Positions 1-12,545 are shown, numbered from the stretch's first letter. The stretch: 64,000 nt of DNA from Erythrobacter sp. SD-21 (GCF_000181515.1 NZ_ABCG01000001.1:186001-250000), one strand, 5' to 3'. Notes: generated by a model not told the origin, from the sequence alone. Program-made: numbers and translations.

Positions 1-78
1 CGCTGCTATGCCCGGTGTCGCCGAACAGGAACCGGTCGGCACCAGACCCGCCAGTCATGATGTCTTTGCCCCAGCTAC

Positions 79-954
79 CTGTCAGCGCGTCGTTGCCTGC
101 GCCTCCGAAAAGTAGATCGTTGTCACCGCCACCGTCGAGACGATCGTTGCCATCGAGGCCGTAGAGCACGTCATCGTGGAGGCCGCCCTCGATAATATCG
201 TCGCCCGCATCGCCGTAGAGCTGGTCGTTGCCGTTCCCGCCCTTGAGGAAATCGCTGCCCAAGCCGCCGAACAGGGTATCCTTACCCTGTCCGCCTAGAA
301 GAAAGTCAGCGCCTTCTCCACCGCGGAGGACGTCGTTACCCAGTCCGCCTTCCAACAGATCGTTGCCGTCTTCTCCCCACAACCCATCGTTCCCGTCGAG
401 ACCCTTCAGAACGTCATCTCCGGAAAGCCCATTTAGTATGTTGGATGAAGAGTCGCCGACCAGCATGTCGCCGAACTGCGAACCGGTAACATTTTCGATC
501 GATGAAAGAAGGTCGAACCCCGCACCAAGAGTATCTTGGCTTGAAAGAACCCAAAGCTTGACCTGTACACCGGCTCCAGCGTCTCTATAGCTTACCGTAT
601 CAAAGCCCCAGCCGCCATTGATCTCGTCATCTCCAAGCCCGCCCTCGAGTAGATCGTTGCCGTAGCCGCCGCCGAGAACGTCGTTGCCGTCGCCGCCATA
701 GACGACGTCGTCCGATGCTTCGCCGAATAGTAAATCGGAACCTTCGCCGCCTCGCAATTCGTCCGATCCGCCACCTCCGTGGAGCATGTTGTCCGCAACG
801 CTACCGTACAACACGTCGTCGAAAGCCGAGCCGATGACCTGTTCGATAGAACGCAGGGTGTCCTTTCCTTCGCTTTGCGAATGCACGATCCGCCAACGCA
901 GGGTGATCGCACTGCTCGCACCGGAATAATCCACCGTGTCGAAGCCGTATCCAC
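79..954 (-). repeat. 876-bp internal duplication, downstream copy
   Basis: This segment matches 955-1830 at a constant offset of 876 bp (292 codons), for example at 157 versus 1033, 815 versus 1691 and 928 versus 1804. It lies inside the RTX part of the sulfatase fusion, so the duplication keeps the frame. The encoded unit starts near Y-G-F-D-T-V-D-Y-S and contains several nonapeptide blocks separated by a non-repeat strand-forming segment (L-R-W-R-I-V). Boundaries are approximate because RTX repeats resemble one another. Confidence 0.85.
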
Positions 955-1830
955 CATCCAGCAGGTCGTCGCCAGTACCGCCGAACAGAATGTCGTTGTC
1001 ACCGCCGCCGTCGAGGCTGTCGTTCCCGTCAAGGCCATAGAGCACGTCATCGTGGAGGCCGCCCTCGATAATATCGTCGCCCGCTTCGCCGTAGAGTTGA
1101 TCGTTCCCGTTCCCGCCTTTGAGGAAATCGCTGCTCGTGCCGCCAAAGAGGTAATCGATACCTTCTCCACCGAGGAGGAGATCGGCACCTTCTCCACCGC
1201 GAAGAACGTCGCTGCCACCCCCCCCTTCCAGCTGATCGTTTCCGTGTCCTCCCCACAAGACGTCGTTCCCGTCGAGGCCCTTGATTAGGTCGTCTCCGGA
1301 AAGCCCCTCGATAATATTGAACGTAAAGTCGCCGACCAGCACGTCGCCGAACTGCGAACCGGATATATTTTCGATCGATGAGAGGGTGTCGAATCCCGCG
1401 CCGAGAGTATCCTGACTCGATAAAACCCAGAGCTTGACTTGTACGCCGGCTCCGGCGTCCGTGTAGCTTGCCGTGTCGAAACCCCAGCCTCCCCGGATTT
1501 CGTCATCGCCACGCCCGCCCTCGAGAAAGTCGTCGCCATAGCCACCGCCAAGGACGTCGTTGCCGTCGCCGCCACAGACGATGTCGTCCGATGCCTCGCC
1601 AAATAGGACATCGGAACCTTTGCCACCTCGCAATTCGTCCGATCCGGCGCCTCCGTGGAAGGTGTCGTCGGCACCGCTACCATGCATCAAGTCGTCGAAA
1701 TCCGAGCCGATGACTCGTTCAATTGAGCGCAGCGAATCCTTTCCTTCGCTTTCCGAATACACGATGCGCCAACGCAGACTTATTGCGCTGGTCGAAGCGG
1801 AATAATCCACCGTGTCGAAGCCATACCCGC
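955..1830 (-). repeat. 876-bp internal duplication, upstream copy
   Basis: Partner of the 79-954 copy, read first in the gene. The two copies differ by scattered substitutions but show no frame-breaking indel, so the event is not very recent and coding capacity was kept afterwards. Such long in-frame unit duplications change the length of the calcium-binding parallel beta-roll. Boundaries are approximate. Confidence 0.85.
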
Positions 1831-3761
1831 CATGCAGAAAGTCATCGCCAGAACCACCTGCCATGAAATCGTCGCCACCGCGGCCATAGATTTCATCGTC
1901 CCCTGCACCGCCCCACATGTAACGGCCACCGAAAATGACGTTGTCGGAACTATTTCCGGTGATGCGCGCCTCGGTGTTCATACCGATGATGCGCTCGATA
2001 TTGTCGGGCAGGGTAAAATTAAGCGCGCTGGTCCGGATAGTGTCGTACCCACCACCTTCGAGCTCGACGACATCGGGGAAGAACCCCCAGCCACCGTAGA
2101 CGAGATTGTAGAGATCGTCTCCGCCACCGCCGTAAATCGTGTGTTCCTGGTAAGGGACGAACGATTCCGAAGCATCGGTTCCGAACAGTTCGCCCGCGCC
2201 GGTTCCAATGATCCAACCGTCCCGCGCGGCTTCGGTGAAGAGCAGAGCGTTCATCTGCACGAGGACATCGGCATAGGCCGGGTCGGCGGCGAGATTGTCG
2301 ATATTGTGGAGGTCCCCGGCGGCGTAGAGTTCGACATCGCCGCTGGCATAGCGCGTATAGCGCCAGTCATTATTACGGATGGAGACGTTGCCGTCCACGG
2401 ATGTGATTGCCACTCCATCGTCCAGCAAGGCCGGGTTCTCGATGAAGGGGACCAGGCTCCGGCCGTCGAGGCCTTGCGGTATTGCGAGCCCGGTCAAGTC
2501 GAGCAAAGTCGGCATCAGGTCGACGAGTTCCACGACTTGATCGACCAATTGTCCGTCGTCCGCCGTGCCGGGCTGGGCAATGACGAATGGCGCGCGGGCC
2601 GCGTCTTCCCACAGGGTGAATTTACCCCACTGATTCTTGTCACCGAGGTGGTAGCCGTGATCAGTCCACAACACGACTGTCGTGCTCTCGATGAGGCCGC
2701 TTTCGTCGAGTTGATCGAGCAGTTGCCTTAACAGATGGTCTGCGTAACTGATTGCCGCGAGATAGGCCTGCATCGCTTCCGGCCCAGCGTCGGACGGGTC
2801 GATATTCCATCGCTACGGATTGGCCAAAGCGAGCGCGGATGCCGGTAGATCGGCCAGATCGTCCATTGGGAAATCGGTCATTACAATCGATTCTAGCGGA
2901 TAGAGGTCGTAGAACTCCTGAGGGACGACCCAATTCAGGTGGGGCTTGTTGATGCCCACGAACATCGCGAAGGGATCGTCCGACGAATAGGATTGCAACA
3001 GTTCAATCGCCTGCGCGACATTGACCTCATCGCCGTTTTCAGAGCGATCATCCGGCTCCATAACGCCGATCTCGCGTCCGCCCACATCTTCGCGTTCTTC
3101 GAAGATATAGTCGGCAAAACGCGAACCATAGTCGTCCGGCACGCGCGGAGTATGCATGACCTTGCCGATCATGCTGGTGTGATACCCCGCGTTCATGAAC
3201 TGAGACATCAGCAGGTCATCAGCCTGAACCGCGTTCCAGTATTCAACCGCGTTGTTATGGACGCCAGTGTGGGCGGGAGAGAGACCGGTCATGGCCGAGG
3301 TGCGCGAGGGGTTGCAGAGCGCGACCTGCGAGAAACCGTTCTCGAAAGTGGTGCCCATGGCCATCAGCCGGTCGATATTCGGCGTGTGAACCGTGCCGCC
3401 GTAATACTGCTGGAAGAAGGCGAACGCCGCCAGATCGTCAATCGAAACAACTAAAACAGACACGAATTCTTGCCCCTGAGCCGCGCGCGCACCGCTTCCC
3501 CAGCGGCTTGCGTCGCGAACAAATCAATTCAATACTTCGATGTGAAACCCGCTTTCCGGTTGAGAAACCGTGCCGATGTGACAGCGTGAACGGGGCACAG
3601 CGACCCGATGCGGGCGATAACGTTGCAAAGGGCAACGGGCTACAGCAAATGATCGCTTCATCCGGAAAAGCGAGCGATTGTTGCCATTTAGGCGCAATAT
3701 AAAGAGCAGGGGCCTCCCGCCTGCGCCCGCTTCGGAGCGCGGAGCTGGGCGGCCATCAGTT

Positions 3762-6700
3762 TTACAGGACGAAAGCGGCCGTCGTGAGATCGGTCACGCC
3801 CTCGAGCGCGATGAAGAGGTCGCCAACTCCGTCGCCATCGGTATCGCCGACCACGTACACGCCGGTGTCGCCGGCGTAGAAACGCAGCTCGCCCGCTGTC
3901 CCGCTGAAGGCCGCATCGCCGATGAAGGCGAATGCGTCGTCACCGCCGCCCGCGACCGCGTCGATCTGCGACAGGTCGATCCGGTCGCCGTCCTCGCTCG
4001 AGAAGTCGAGGATCGTGTCGGCGTTGGTCGCGAATCTGCCGGTGTGGCCGGACTTGAACAGAAAGGTGTCCGCCTCCGTGCCGCCGGTCATCGTGTCCAC
4101 GCCCCAGCTTCCGGTGAGAATGTCGTTTCCATCCCCGCCGCGCAGGATGTCGTTGCCGTTGTTGCCGTCGAGACGATCGTTGCCGGATCCGCCATGGAGC
4201 GTGTCGGTGCCGACGTTGCCCTGCATGAAATCGTCACCATCGTCGCCGAGAAGGATATCGTTGCCCTGCTGGCCAAAGAGATAGTCGGTCTGGTTGCCGC
4301 CTTCGATGATATCATTGCCGGTCCCGCCGAACATCCGGTCGGTTCCGTTGTTGCCCTTCATGTAATCGTCGCCGCCGTCGCCGAACATGAGGTCGAAGCC
4401 GGTCCAGCCGATCATCACATCGCTGCCCGAACCGCCGCGCAGCACGTCGTCGCCGATATACCCTTCGAGTTGGTCGTCGCCATCGCCGCCTTTGAGGGCA
4501 TCGTTCCCCATGCCGCCTTTCAGCAGGTCGTCTCCGCCGCGGCCGTCGATTACGTTGGAGAAAACCGTCCCGGCGACCGTGTCGGCGAAATCGGAGCCGT
4601 CGAAATTTTCGATGGAGTTAAGCTGGTCGTTGCCAGCTCCTTGGGTGTCCTGCCACACACCTGTCACGTAAAGATTGACCCGCACGCCGCTCGTCGCGGT
4701 GACGTATCGGACCGTGTCGATTCCTGCGCCGCCATGCAGAATATCGTTGCCTTCGCCGCCCTCGAGCCGGTCGTTGCCGTCGCCGCCGTAAAGCTGATCG
4801 TTCCCGACAACGCCATACATCCGATCGTCCCCGGCACCGCCGTTGAGATAGTCCGGGCCCCCGTCAATTTCGTTGTTGCCGTCAATCAGGTCGGCATTGG
4901 GATGACGATCATCCCCGACAAGCACGTCGTTCCCAGCACCTCCGTGAAGACTATCACCTCCTTCCAATCCCTCCAGCAAGTCCGCGTTGGCGGAGCCGTA
5001 CAATGTGTTTTCGAAGGCACCGCCGCGAATGTTCGCGCCAAGCCCTTCCATGAAGCTGATGTCGGTTAGCTCAAAGTCTCCCTGCACCCACATCTTGAAG
5101 GCACCGGCTTCGGTCCGCCCCGTCAGAATATCATTCGCAAGCTCGATGTCCCAAATTGCGACAGCCGATAGGTCAAGCGTGTCGACCCCTCCCGTGAAAT
5201 CCCGGATCGAGGGCCATTCGAGGTATTCCTGGTTATTCGCAAACGCTGACAGGAGGATGAACGTATCAGCGCCATCCTCGCCCCAGATACTGGTCCCTGC
5301 ATGTCCGATGTAGATAAGATCATCGCCACTCCCGGCCCTCAATTGATGGGATGACGTGAAATAATCGGAATTGGACGTCCCGGGATCCTCGAAATCCCAG
5401 CCGGCAAGATATACGGTGTCATTTCCATCGCGAGCGTATATCAAGCTCGATTCAAGGGAGAGATCATCGTAGATGATGTCATCACCCGCGGTCGAAAGTA
5501 ACCGCAAATACTCGACCCCCGTCCTGGTAATACGCAGATCGCTCAAATCGGACATGTGAAGGCTGAGCCCAGAAACGCCCATATTCTCGAAATTGATGGT
5601 CAGGCGATCGAAACCTGACCCGCCATCGATGTGGGCCGAACTCACATCATCGTAAAACCACACCGAAAAGAAATCGTCTCCCTCGCCACCGTACAGCGAT
5701 CCGTTGCCCTCATCGAGCCAGAATTGATCCGCCCCGGCGCCGCCATAAGCGAGGTTGATACCTAGGCCGGTTTGTAAATAATCGTCACCGCCTCCGCCAT
5801 AAAGTGTATCATCGCCGGCGTTTCCGAGAAGTGTATCCCGATCCTCGTTCCCGAAAAGCAGGTCGTCGCCATTTCCGCCCTGTATAGTATCGGCGCCAAG
5901 TCCGCCGGAAATCCAATCGTCGCCCTCTTGTCCGTAAAGCGCATCGTTGCCTAGCTCTCCGAAAATTTGGTCATTTCCGGTTTCGCCGGAGCCGCGCTCT
6001 CCGTATAACTGGTCGTTTCCTGCGCCGCCGCGCATGACGTCGTTCCCGTCCCCTCCGTCCGCGTAATCATCGCCATCGCCAGCATAAAGAACATCCGCGC
6101 CAGCACCGCCATACAGGGAGTCTGCGTTGCTGTTTCCATAAAGTATGTCGCGACCAGTTCCGCCGAAGATACGATCTGCTCCCGTGCCACCAAGGATCAG
6201 GTCTTCGCCATTGCCCCCGTCGATATAGTCATCACCGGCGTCACCAAAGATCCGGTCGTCACCCGACGTTAAATTGCTTGTTTCTCCGAATAACTCGTCA
6301 GCGCCTTCGCCGCCGCGTATTTCATCGTCGCCTGCGCCACCGGAAACCGTGTCATCCCCGTTTCCTCCATACAATGCGTCGGCCCCGTCCCGTCCATAAA
6401 TGACATCGTCGCCGTCCGCCCCGTAGATGATGTTGTCGGCACCCACGCCTCGAAGCGTATCAGCTCCAGCAAGCCCCACCTGCGTCAGGATGTGCGCCTG
6501 GTCGTTCCAATACCAGGACGAAACCGAATTCCCGTCGGCGCTGGCGTCTCCGTACATGTACTGGATCGCCTGAATATCGAAAGCTTCCAACGTGCCATTG
6601 AACCCGATCGCACCATTCGAGGACAGGATGGAAAATTCCGCCGTGTCGACCGATGCGTCGAAGACATTGGTGCCTTCCCATCCGTGCTCGAGCCCTAGGG

Positions 6701-7124
6701 CGTGCGCAATTTCGTGGAGTAGGAGGTAATAATTCTCCTCGCCGATCTCGTCGTCGATGTAGACATCGGAAGCGTCGGCCCAATCGCCGGTCGTCGGATA
6801 ATTGGCAAAACCCGCCGCCTGCCCGCCTGCGACAGAGAACAACGCGAGGTCGAAGATCATGAAGTTCATGTCGCCCATGCCATCGGGCACCTCGAAGGCA
6901 ACGAGGCCGCTTGCCTCGGTGAACTCCGCAATCGCCTGGCGAGCGAGCTCCTGATAGGCCTGAGAGAATTGCTGGAAAGAGGCAATCTGTTCGGGGGTCA
7001 GGCTCTCAAGGATATAATCCGGGATTTCCGAGGGAAAAGAATAGGTGAAAAAAGCACCGATACCCGGCGCACGGCTCATGGATGCGCCGCTCAGAAGCGC
7101 AGTAAAATCGGTGACGACCGGCAT
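3762..7124 (-). CDS. Serralysin-like RTX metalloprotease homologue, 1120 aa
   Basis: Residues 137-147 read HEIAHALGLEH, the zinc-binding HExxHxxGxxH motif of M10 (serralysin/metzincin) peptidases, followed by the family stretch D-I-Q-A-I-Q-Y-M-Y-G near 183-192. The rest is a long array of glycine/aspartate nonapeptides in several blocks (about residues 225-1010), which bind calcium and fold after export, then a roughly 100-residue C-terminal domain of the type used by type I secretion. There is no signal peptide. In classical serralysins the Met-turn is S-I-M-S-Y; here residues 165-169 are S-I-L-S-S, so both the methionine and the tyrosine zinc ligand appear replaced. The protein may be a weakened or inactive protease, or an adhesin built on this fold. 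The sulfatase-RTX gene lies 298 bp downstream on the same strand and shares the C-terminal module. No ABC exporter for them is in the window. Confidence 0.85.
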   Translation of the reverse strand: MPVVTDFTALLSGASMSRAPGIGAFFTYSFPSEIPDYILESLTPEQIASFQQFSQAYQELARQAIAEFTEASGLVAFEVPDGMGDMNFMIFDLALFSVAGGQAAGFANYPTTGDWADASDVYIDDEIGEENYYLLLHEIAHALGLEHGWEGTNVFDASVDTAEFSILSSNGAIGFNGTLEAFDIQAIQYMYGDASADGNSVSSWYWNDQAHILTQVGLAGADTLRGVGADNIIYGADGDDVIYGRDGADALYGGNGDDTVSGGAGDDEIRGGEGADELFGETSNLTSGDDRIFGDAGDDYIDGGNGEDLILGGTGADRIFGGTGRDILYGNSNADSLYGGAGADVLYAGDGDDYADGGDGNDVMRGGAGNDQLYGERGSGETGNDQIFGELGNDALYGQEGDDWISGGLGADTIQGGNGDDLLFGNEDRDTLLGNAGDDTLYGGGGDDYLQTGLGINLAYGGAGADQFWLDEGNGSLYGGEGDDFFSVWFYDDVSSAHIDGGSGFDRLTINFENMGVSGLSLHMSDLSDLRITRTGVEYLRLLSTAGDDIIYDDLSLESSLIYARDGNDTVYLAGWDFEDPGTSNSDYFTSSHQLRAGSGDDLIYIGHAGTSIWGEDGADTFILLSAFANNQEYLEWPSIRDFTGGVDTLDLSAVAIWDIELANDILTGRTEAGAFKMWVQGDFELTDISFMEGLGANIRGGAFENTLYGSANADLLEGLEGGDSLHGGAGNDVLVGDDRHPNADLIDGNNEIDGGPDYLNGGAGDDRMYGVVGNDQLYGGDGNDRLEGGEGNDILHGGAGIDTVRYVTATSGVRVNLYVTGVWQDTQGAGNDQLNSIENFDGSDFADTVAGTVFSNVIDGRGGDDLLKGGMGNDALKGGDGDDQLEGYIGDDVLRGGSGSDVMIGWTGFDLMFGDGGDDYMKGNNGTDRMFGGTGNDIIEGGNQTDYLFGQQGNDILLGDDGDDFMQGNVGTDTLHGGSGNDRLDGNNGNDILRGGDGNDILTGSWGVDTMTGGTEADTFLFKSGHTGRFATNADTILDFSSEDGDRIDLSQIDAVAGGGDDAFAFIGDAAFSGTAGELRFYAGDTGVYVVGDTDGDGVGDLFIALEGVTDLTTAAFVL

Positions 7125-7196
7125 TGAAAAACCCCCACATTATCCTTGTGCGCCATAGCACACCTGGAACTTGCTATCGCTCTTCATTGATTGTGA

Positions 7197-7216
7197 CCCC
7201 ACCCAATTGGGTGGGG
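7197..7216. promoter_or_regulatory. Perfect 20-bp palindrome between divergent genes
   Basis: The sequence ccccacccaattgggtgggg is a perfect 8-4-8 inverted repeat (the central aatt is itself palindromic) in the 204-bp space between the RTX gene (minus) and uvrA (plus). It is not followed by a T-run on either strand, so an operator is more likely than a terminator. It sits about 70 bp before the RTX start and about 110 bp before uvrA. The regulator is unknown. Confidence 0.5.
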
Positions 7217-7302
7217 CGTTGAATTTTCCGCGTTCGACACCAGATTTCGGCACACTTCGCCGCTGCGTCTGTTGGACGGGTAGGCACTCGCTTGACACCA
7301 CA

Positions 7303-7317
7303 GAACATTTGCGGAAC
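7303..7317 (+). promoter_or_regulatory. LexA (SOS) box of uvrA
   Basis: The sequence is GAAC-N7-GAAC, the reverse complement of the alphaproteobacterial LexA consensus GTTC-N7-GTTC. It lies 12 bp before the uvrA ATG and directly after a TTGACA hexamer at 7292-7297, so bound LexA would cover the promoter. The very short distance to the ATG, with no evident Shine-Dalgarno, suggests a leaderless or nearly leaderless uvrA mRNA. Confidence 0.85.
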
Positions 7318-7328
7318 ACGCTTCCTCC

Positions 7329-10256
<2,928 letters not shown>

Positions 10257-10284
10257 CTAATCGGCTTGGGTCGGATGGATGTAC

Positions 10285-12006
10285 TCATTTTAACATCGCT
10301 TTGAGTGCGTTCTTAACAAGATCGGTACTGTCTTGGTCACGAGTTTCATCTCGCTCAATACTCTTTCCGCCTGCCATCAACGCTGTCTCAACCGTGGTCG
10401 CGGCTAGAGAAAATGTTTCCGACGCTTTGTCGATATCTTCCATGTCATCTAAGATGACGTCGCAGAACTGTTTGATCTTTCGCGAGTTCAAAAATGGAAT
10501 GGCCGTTGTGTGTGTCGAGATTGCCCGCGCCGCCATTAGGATGTGCCAGCGAGCAGCCTTATATCCCGTCGAAAGGAGGTTGTTGCGAAAGAGGAATTCG
10601 AGCCGATAAGCCATGTAGGATGAGGTATAATAGGGTTCATACAGATGGCTCTTGTCGAAGAGTGTATCCTCATGGATCTTCCGCAGAGTCGCGTAATATC
10701 TACTAGCCCTATGGGGATCCTCAAGAAAGACCGCTGAAAACGCTTTAATTTGTTGCGGTACAGAAACGATACGTGTTTTTTCTACGCCGCTCTCAGAAGC
10801 GTACTGCTTCGAGCGCCTTTCATAATATAATTTTCTGTCGCCTTCGTAGGTCTCGTAGTGATCCTCAAGAACCTTCTGGAAGTCAGAAAGACTCCGAATT
10901 TGCTCGTCGCTAACCTCGGTCTGGCTATTTGTAGCTTCGATCACATTCTTCGTGACATTATCGTCAGATGTCGAAACAATTCGTATTGGAATTGTCACGC
11001 TATCATCAATTTGGTCGGCATTTAGGAAGATGACATGACTTGTTTGGCAGCCGTTCACCACTTGGTAATCGGTCAAGGTGAATTTCGTGCCGACACGATT
11101 AAGGTCTTTGGCAACAATAGTTACGCCGTTATTCTTAATTGGAAAGGACTGTTTTTCTTCTGACTTAAGAGTGGCGTCAATTTTTTGGTTTACCTTGTTT
11201 CCCCCTTGATAATCACGAACATTATCATAGAATATGGATCTTCGAATATTGCCGTGTTCGTCAGTTATAATCTTGAGATATTCGGTTCCTGAGATGATCC
11301 CTAGGAAGGACTGATCGACCCCACGAATTTCTGGCAGAGGCAATACATCAGGGATATTTACCTCAACTCGTAAGCTATGCTTTGCTTGACGGTAATTCTG
11401 CTGCAGGTCTCTAGCGCCAAGCATATTGACAGAAACCCGTTCCACCAAATTCGTGCTTATTAGGTCGGAGACAAAACTTTCCTCGCGAGCCACAGCGTTG
11501 GGTTGGGAATCCCAATTGCCCGTTGTGCAATAATAACAGAACACGTCAGGGTTGCCGCGCTTGAAGTAGGCAGCAGAGTCGTAAATTTCCGTTTTTATCT
11601 CGCGTGCGCGTTTGATTTCATCATTAGCCGGAAGTCTCGGATTCTCTTTGAAGAAATCCTTTATTCCAAAGAAAAAGTTGTCGATTTTAGCCGCTTCGAA
11701 CGTTGCGCTAGTTGTGGATTGTACGAAGAAAAATTGGACATCTAGATATTTGTTGTTGGCGATTATGTCGCCAATTTGCGACTTGTCGGTCACCAAGTTG
11801 CCATTAGCGACAATAGCAATTGCATCGAGAGCGCAATCCTCGCCGCCTCGTGTTGTGATGGTCTCTAGGTCCAGTGTGTCTTCTAAGACAGCAGATAGCG
11901 CACAATAACTGGCGTAGGCTTCAAATTTTGCGCTCTGGTCGCCTTTGATGTCGTTCAATGACGCAAACTCTGAGACATTTGCTTGGGTGACTTTATCCAT
12001 CACCAA
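10285..12006 (-). CDS. AIPR-family protein (putative abortive-infection / phage-resistance), 573 aa
   Basis: The protein shows the AIPR signature blocks: F-Y-D-N-V-R-D-Y-Q-G at 259-268, N-N-G-V-T-I at 292-297, V-V-N-G-C-Q-T-S at 316-323 and E-A-T-N-S-Q-T at 357-363. The N-terminal third (G-G-E-D-C-A-L-D-A-I-A-I near 54-65, then F-F-V-Q-S-T-T-S near 93-100) fits the nuclease-like fold often seen in this family. From memory of the family the second block usually carries a lysine (Q-x-K-T-S); here it reads Q-S-T-T-S, so the catalytic lysine may be missing. Base composition is clearly more AT-rich than the neighbours and codon use differs, which points to horizontal acquisition. No partner gene adjoins it, so it may act alone. 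A second Met (12000) is a possible start. The phage-defence role is inferred from the family name; its biochemical activity is not established here. Confidence 0.8.
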   Translation of the reverse strand: MVMDKVTQANVSEFASLNDIKGDQSAKFEAYASYCALSAVLEDTLDLETITTRGGEDCALDAIAIVANGNLVTDKSQIGDIIANNKYLDVQFFFVQSTTSATFEAAKIDNFFFGIKDFFKENPRLPANDEIKRAREIKTEIYDSAAYFKRGNPDVFCYYCTTGNWDSQPNAVAREESFVSDLISTNLVERVSVNMLGARDLQQNYRQAKHSLRVEVNIPDVLPLPEIRGVDQSFLGIISGTEYLKIITDEHGNIRRSIFYDNVRDYQGGNKVNQKIDATLKSEEKQSFPIKNNGVTIVAKDLNRVGTKFTLTDYQVVNGCQTSHVIFLNADQIDDSVTIPIRIVSTSDDNVTKNVIEATNSQTEVSDEQIRSLSDFQKVLEDHYETYEGDRKLYYERRSKQYASESGVEKTRIVSVPQQIKAFSAVFLEDPHRASRYYATLRKIHEDTLFDKSHLYEPYYTSSYMAYRLEFLFRNNLLSTGYKAARWHILMAARAISTHTTAIPFLNSRKIKQFCDVILDDMEDIDKASETFSLAATTVETALMAGGKSIERDETRDQDSTDLVKNALKAMLK

Positions 12007-12093
12007 CCTATTGAGAAAACGAGCGTCTATGGCAAGAGCGCGTTGCTCAACTTGTTGTGTTATCCTACTTTTAGACTTCTGTGTAATTAACCC

Positions 12094-12275
12094 GGTTCAC
12101 TCAAACCCATGAGGTGAACCATGAACGCTCTCGTCACCATCGAAGCCGCCCCTACCGCCGGTCCTCATGGGGAGGGACACACGATCTTCGGCCCCAAGTC
12201 GCAGGCCGAGTTTCTCCAGAACCTCCAGCTGTTCGGCCCAAGGAACGCCTAGGGTCCGGCTTTCCTGCCGGGCGG
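12094..12275 (+). pseudogene. Truncated duplicate of the 5' end of the 12707 gene
   Basis: The stretch from 12094 repeats the upstream region and first about 40 codons of the gene at 12707 (M-N-A-L-V-T-I-E-A-A-P-T-A-G-P-H), including the leader ggttcactcaa and the RBS gaggtga. The reading frame runs from ATG 12121 and ends at a TAG at 12250-12252 after 43 codons. Beyond an inserted short segment, homology resumes (tcctgccgggcggc near 12261-12275) before being lost. It looks like the remnant of a tandem duplication whose first copy decayed. A 43-residue product could still be made. Confidence 0.75.
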
Positions 12276-12446
12276 CGGGGGTCTGAAAGGCTGCGTCCCC
12301 CGTGTAACTCCTGTCCTACAACAATTGATAACGCAGCTTCGTCCTCCACCTGTTAGGAGGTGCGCATCGCTGGCCCGTGTTCTGGCTCGCCGGCGACCGT
12401 GAGAAGCCGCCGGCATTGCTCCCGCCCATCGTACAGGGGTTGCGTT

Positions 12447-12545
12447 ATGCCCGATTGGCTCTTCATCCTCCTATCCGTCCTGAGCGCCCTCGTGGTGGCC
12501 TTCTTGCTGAGCGAGGTGGTCACGCGCCTGCGTCGCCGCCGCTGA
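12447..12545 (+). CDS. Possible 32-aa single-pass membrane protein
   Basis: The frame from ATG 12447 encodes M-P-D-W-L-F-I-L-L-S-V-L followed by more hydrophobic residues, then S-E-V-V-T-R-L-R-R-R-R and a TGA. One membrane helix (about residues 4-22) and a strongly basic C-terminal tail are expected, so the tail would face the cytoplasm. A purine-rich aggggt stands about 6 nt before the ATG. It lies between the truncated duplicate and the intact HTH-like gene. No family is recognised; the composition is the main argument that it is real. Confidence 0.4.
   Translation: MPDWLFILLSVLSALVVAFLLSEVVTRLRRRR

Larger units (their letters stand above)
2..3463 (-). pseudogene. Sulfatase-RTX fusion with one internal amber codon; continues beyond left edge
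   Basis: From a GTG at 3463 the frame gives a type I sulfatase N-terminus with the formylglycine motif C-N-P-S-R at residues 50-54 and the metal-binding D9-D10. It stops at a TAG at 2815-2813 (after 216 residues). Reading on in the same frame there is no other stop to the window edge (about 937 further codons). That stretch holds the rest of the sulfatase (D-H-G-Y-H-L-G motif, iduronate-2-sulfatase-like) and then many glycine/aspartate calcium-binding nonapeptides. The C-terminal segment at 1-100 (N-A-L-T-G-S-W-G-K-D) matches the end region of the neighbouring RTX protein, so both probably use the same type I secretion route; no signal peptide is seen. Expected role: extracellular desulfation of a sulfated glycan. 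The lone amber could be a real nonsense mutation, a readthrough site or a sequencing error. No in-frame ATG lies between the upstream in-frame TGA and this GTG. Confidence 0.8.

Noticed and set aside
1..1830. CRISPR-like array in the left-end repeats
   Set aside because: The short repeats are codons for calcium-binding nonapeptides, of variable spacing and in frame with the RTX gene.
3678..5069. 463-codon plus-strand open frame
   Set aside because: It is antisense to the RTX gene; the isoleucine/valine/alanine-rich translation is the mirror of the glycine/aspartate repeats.
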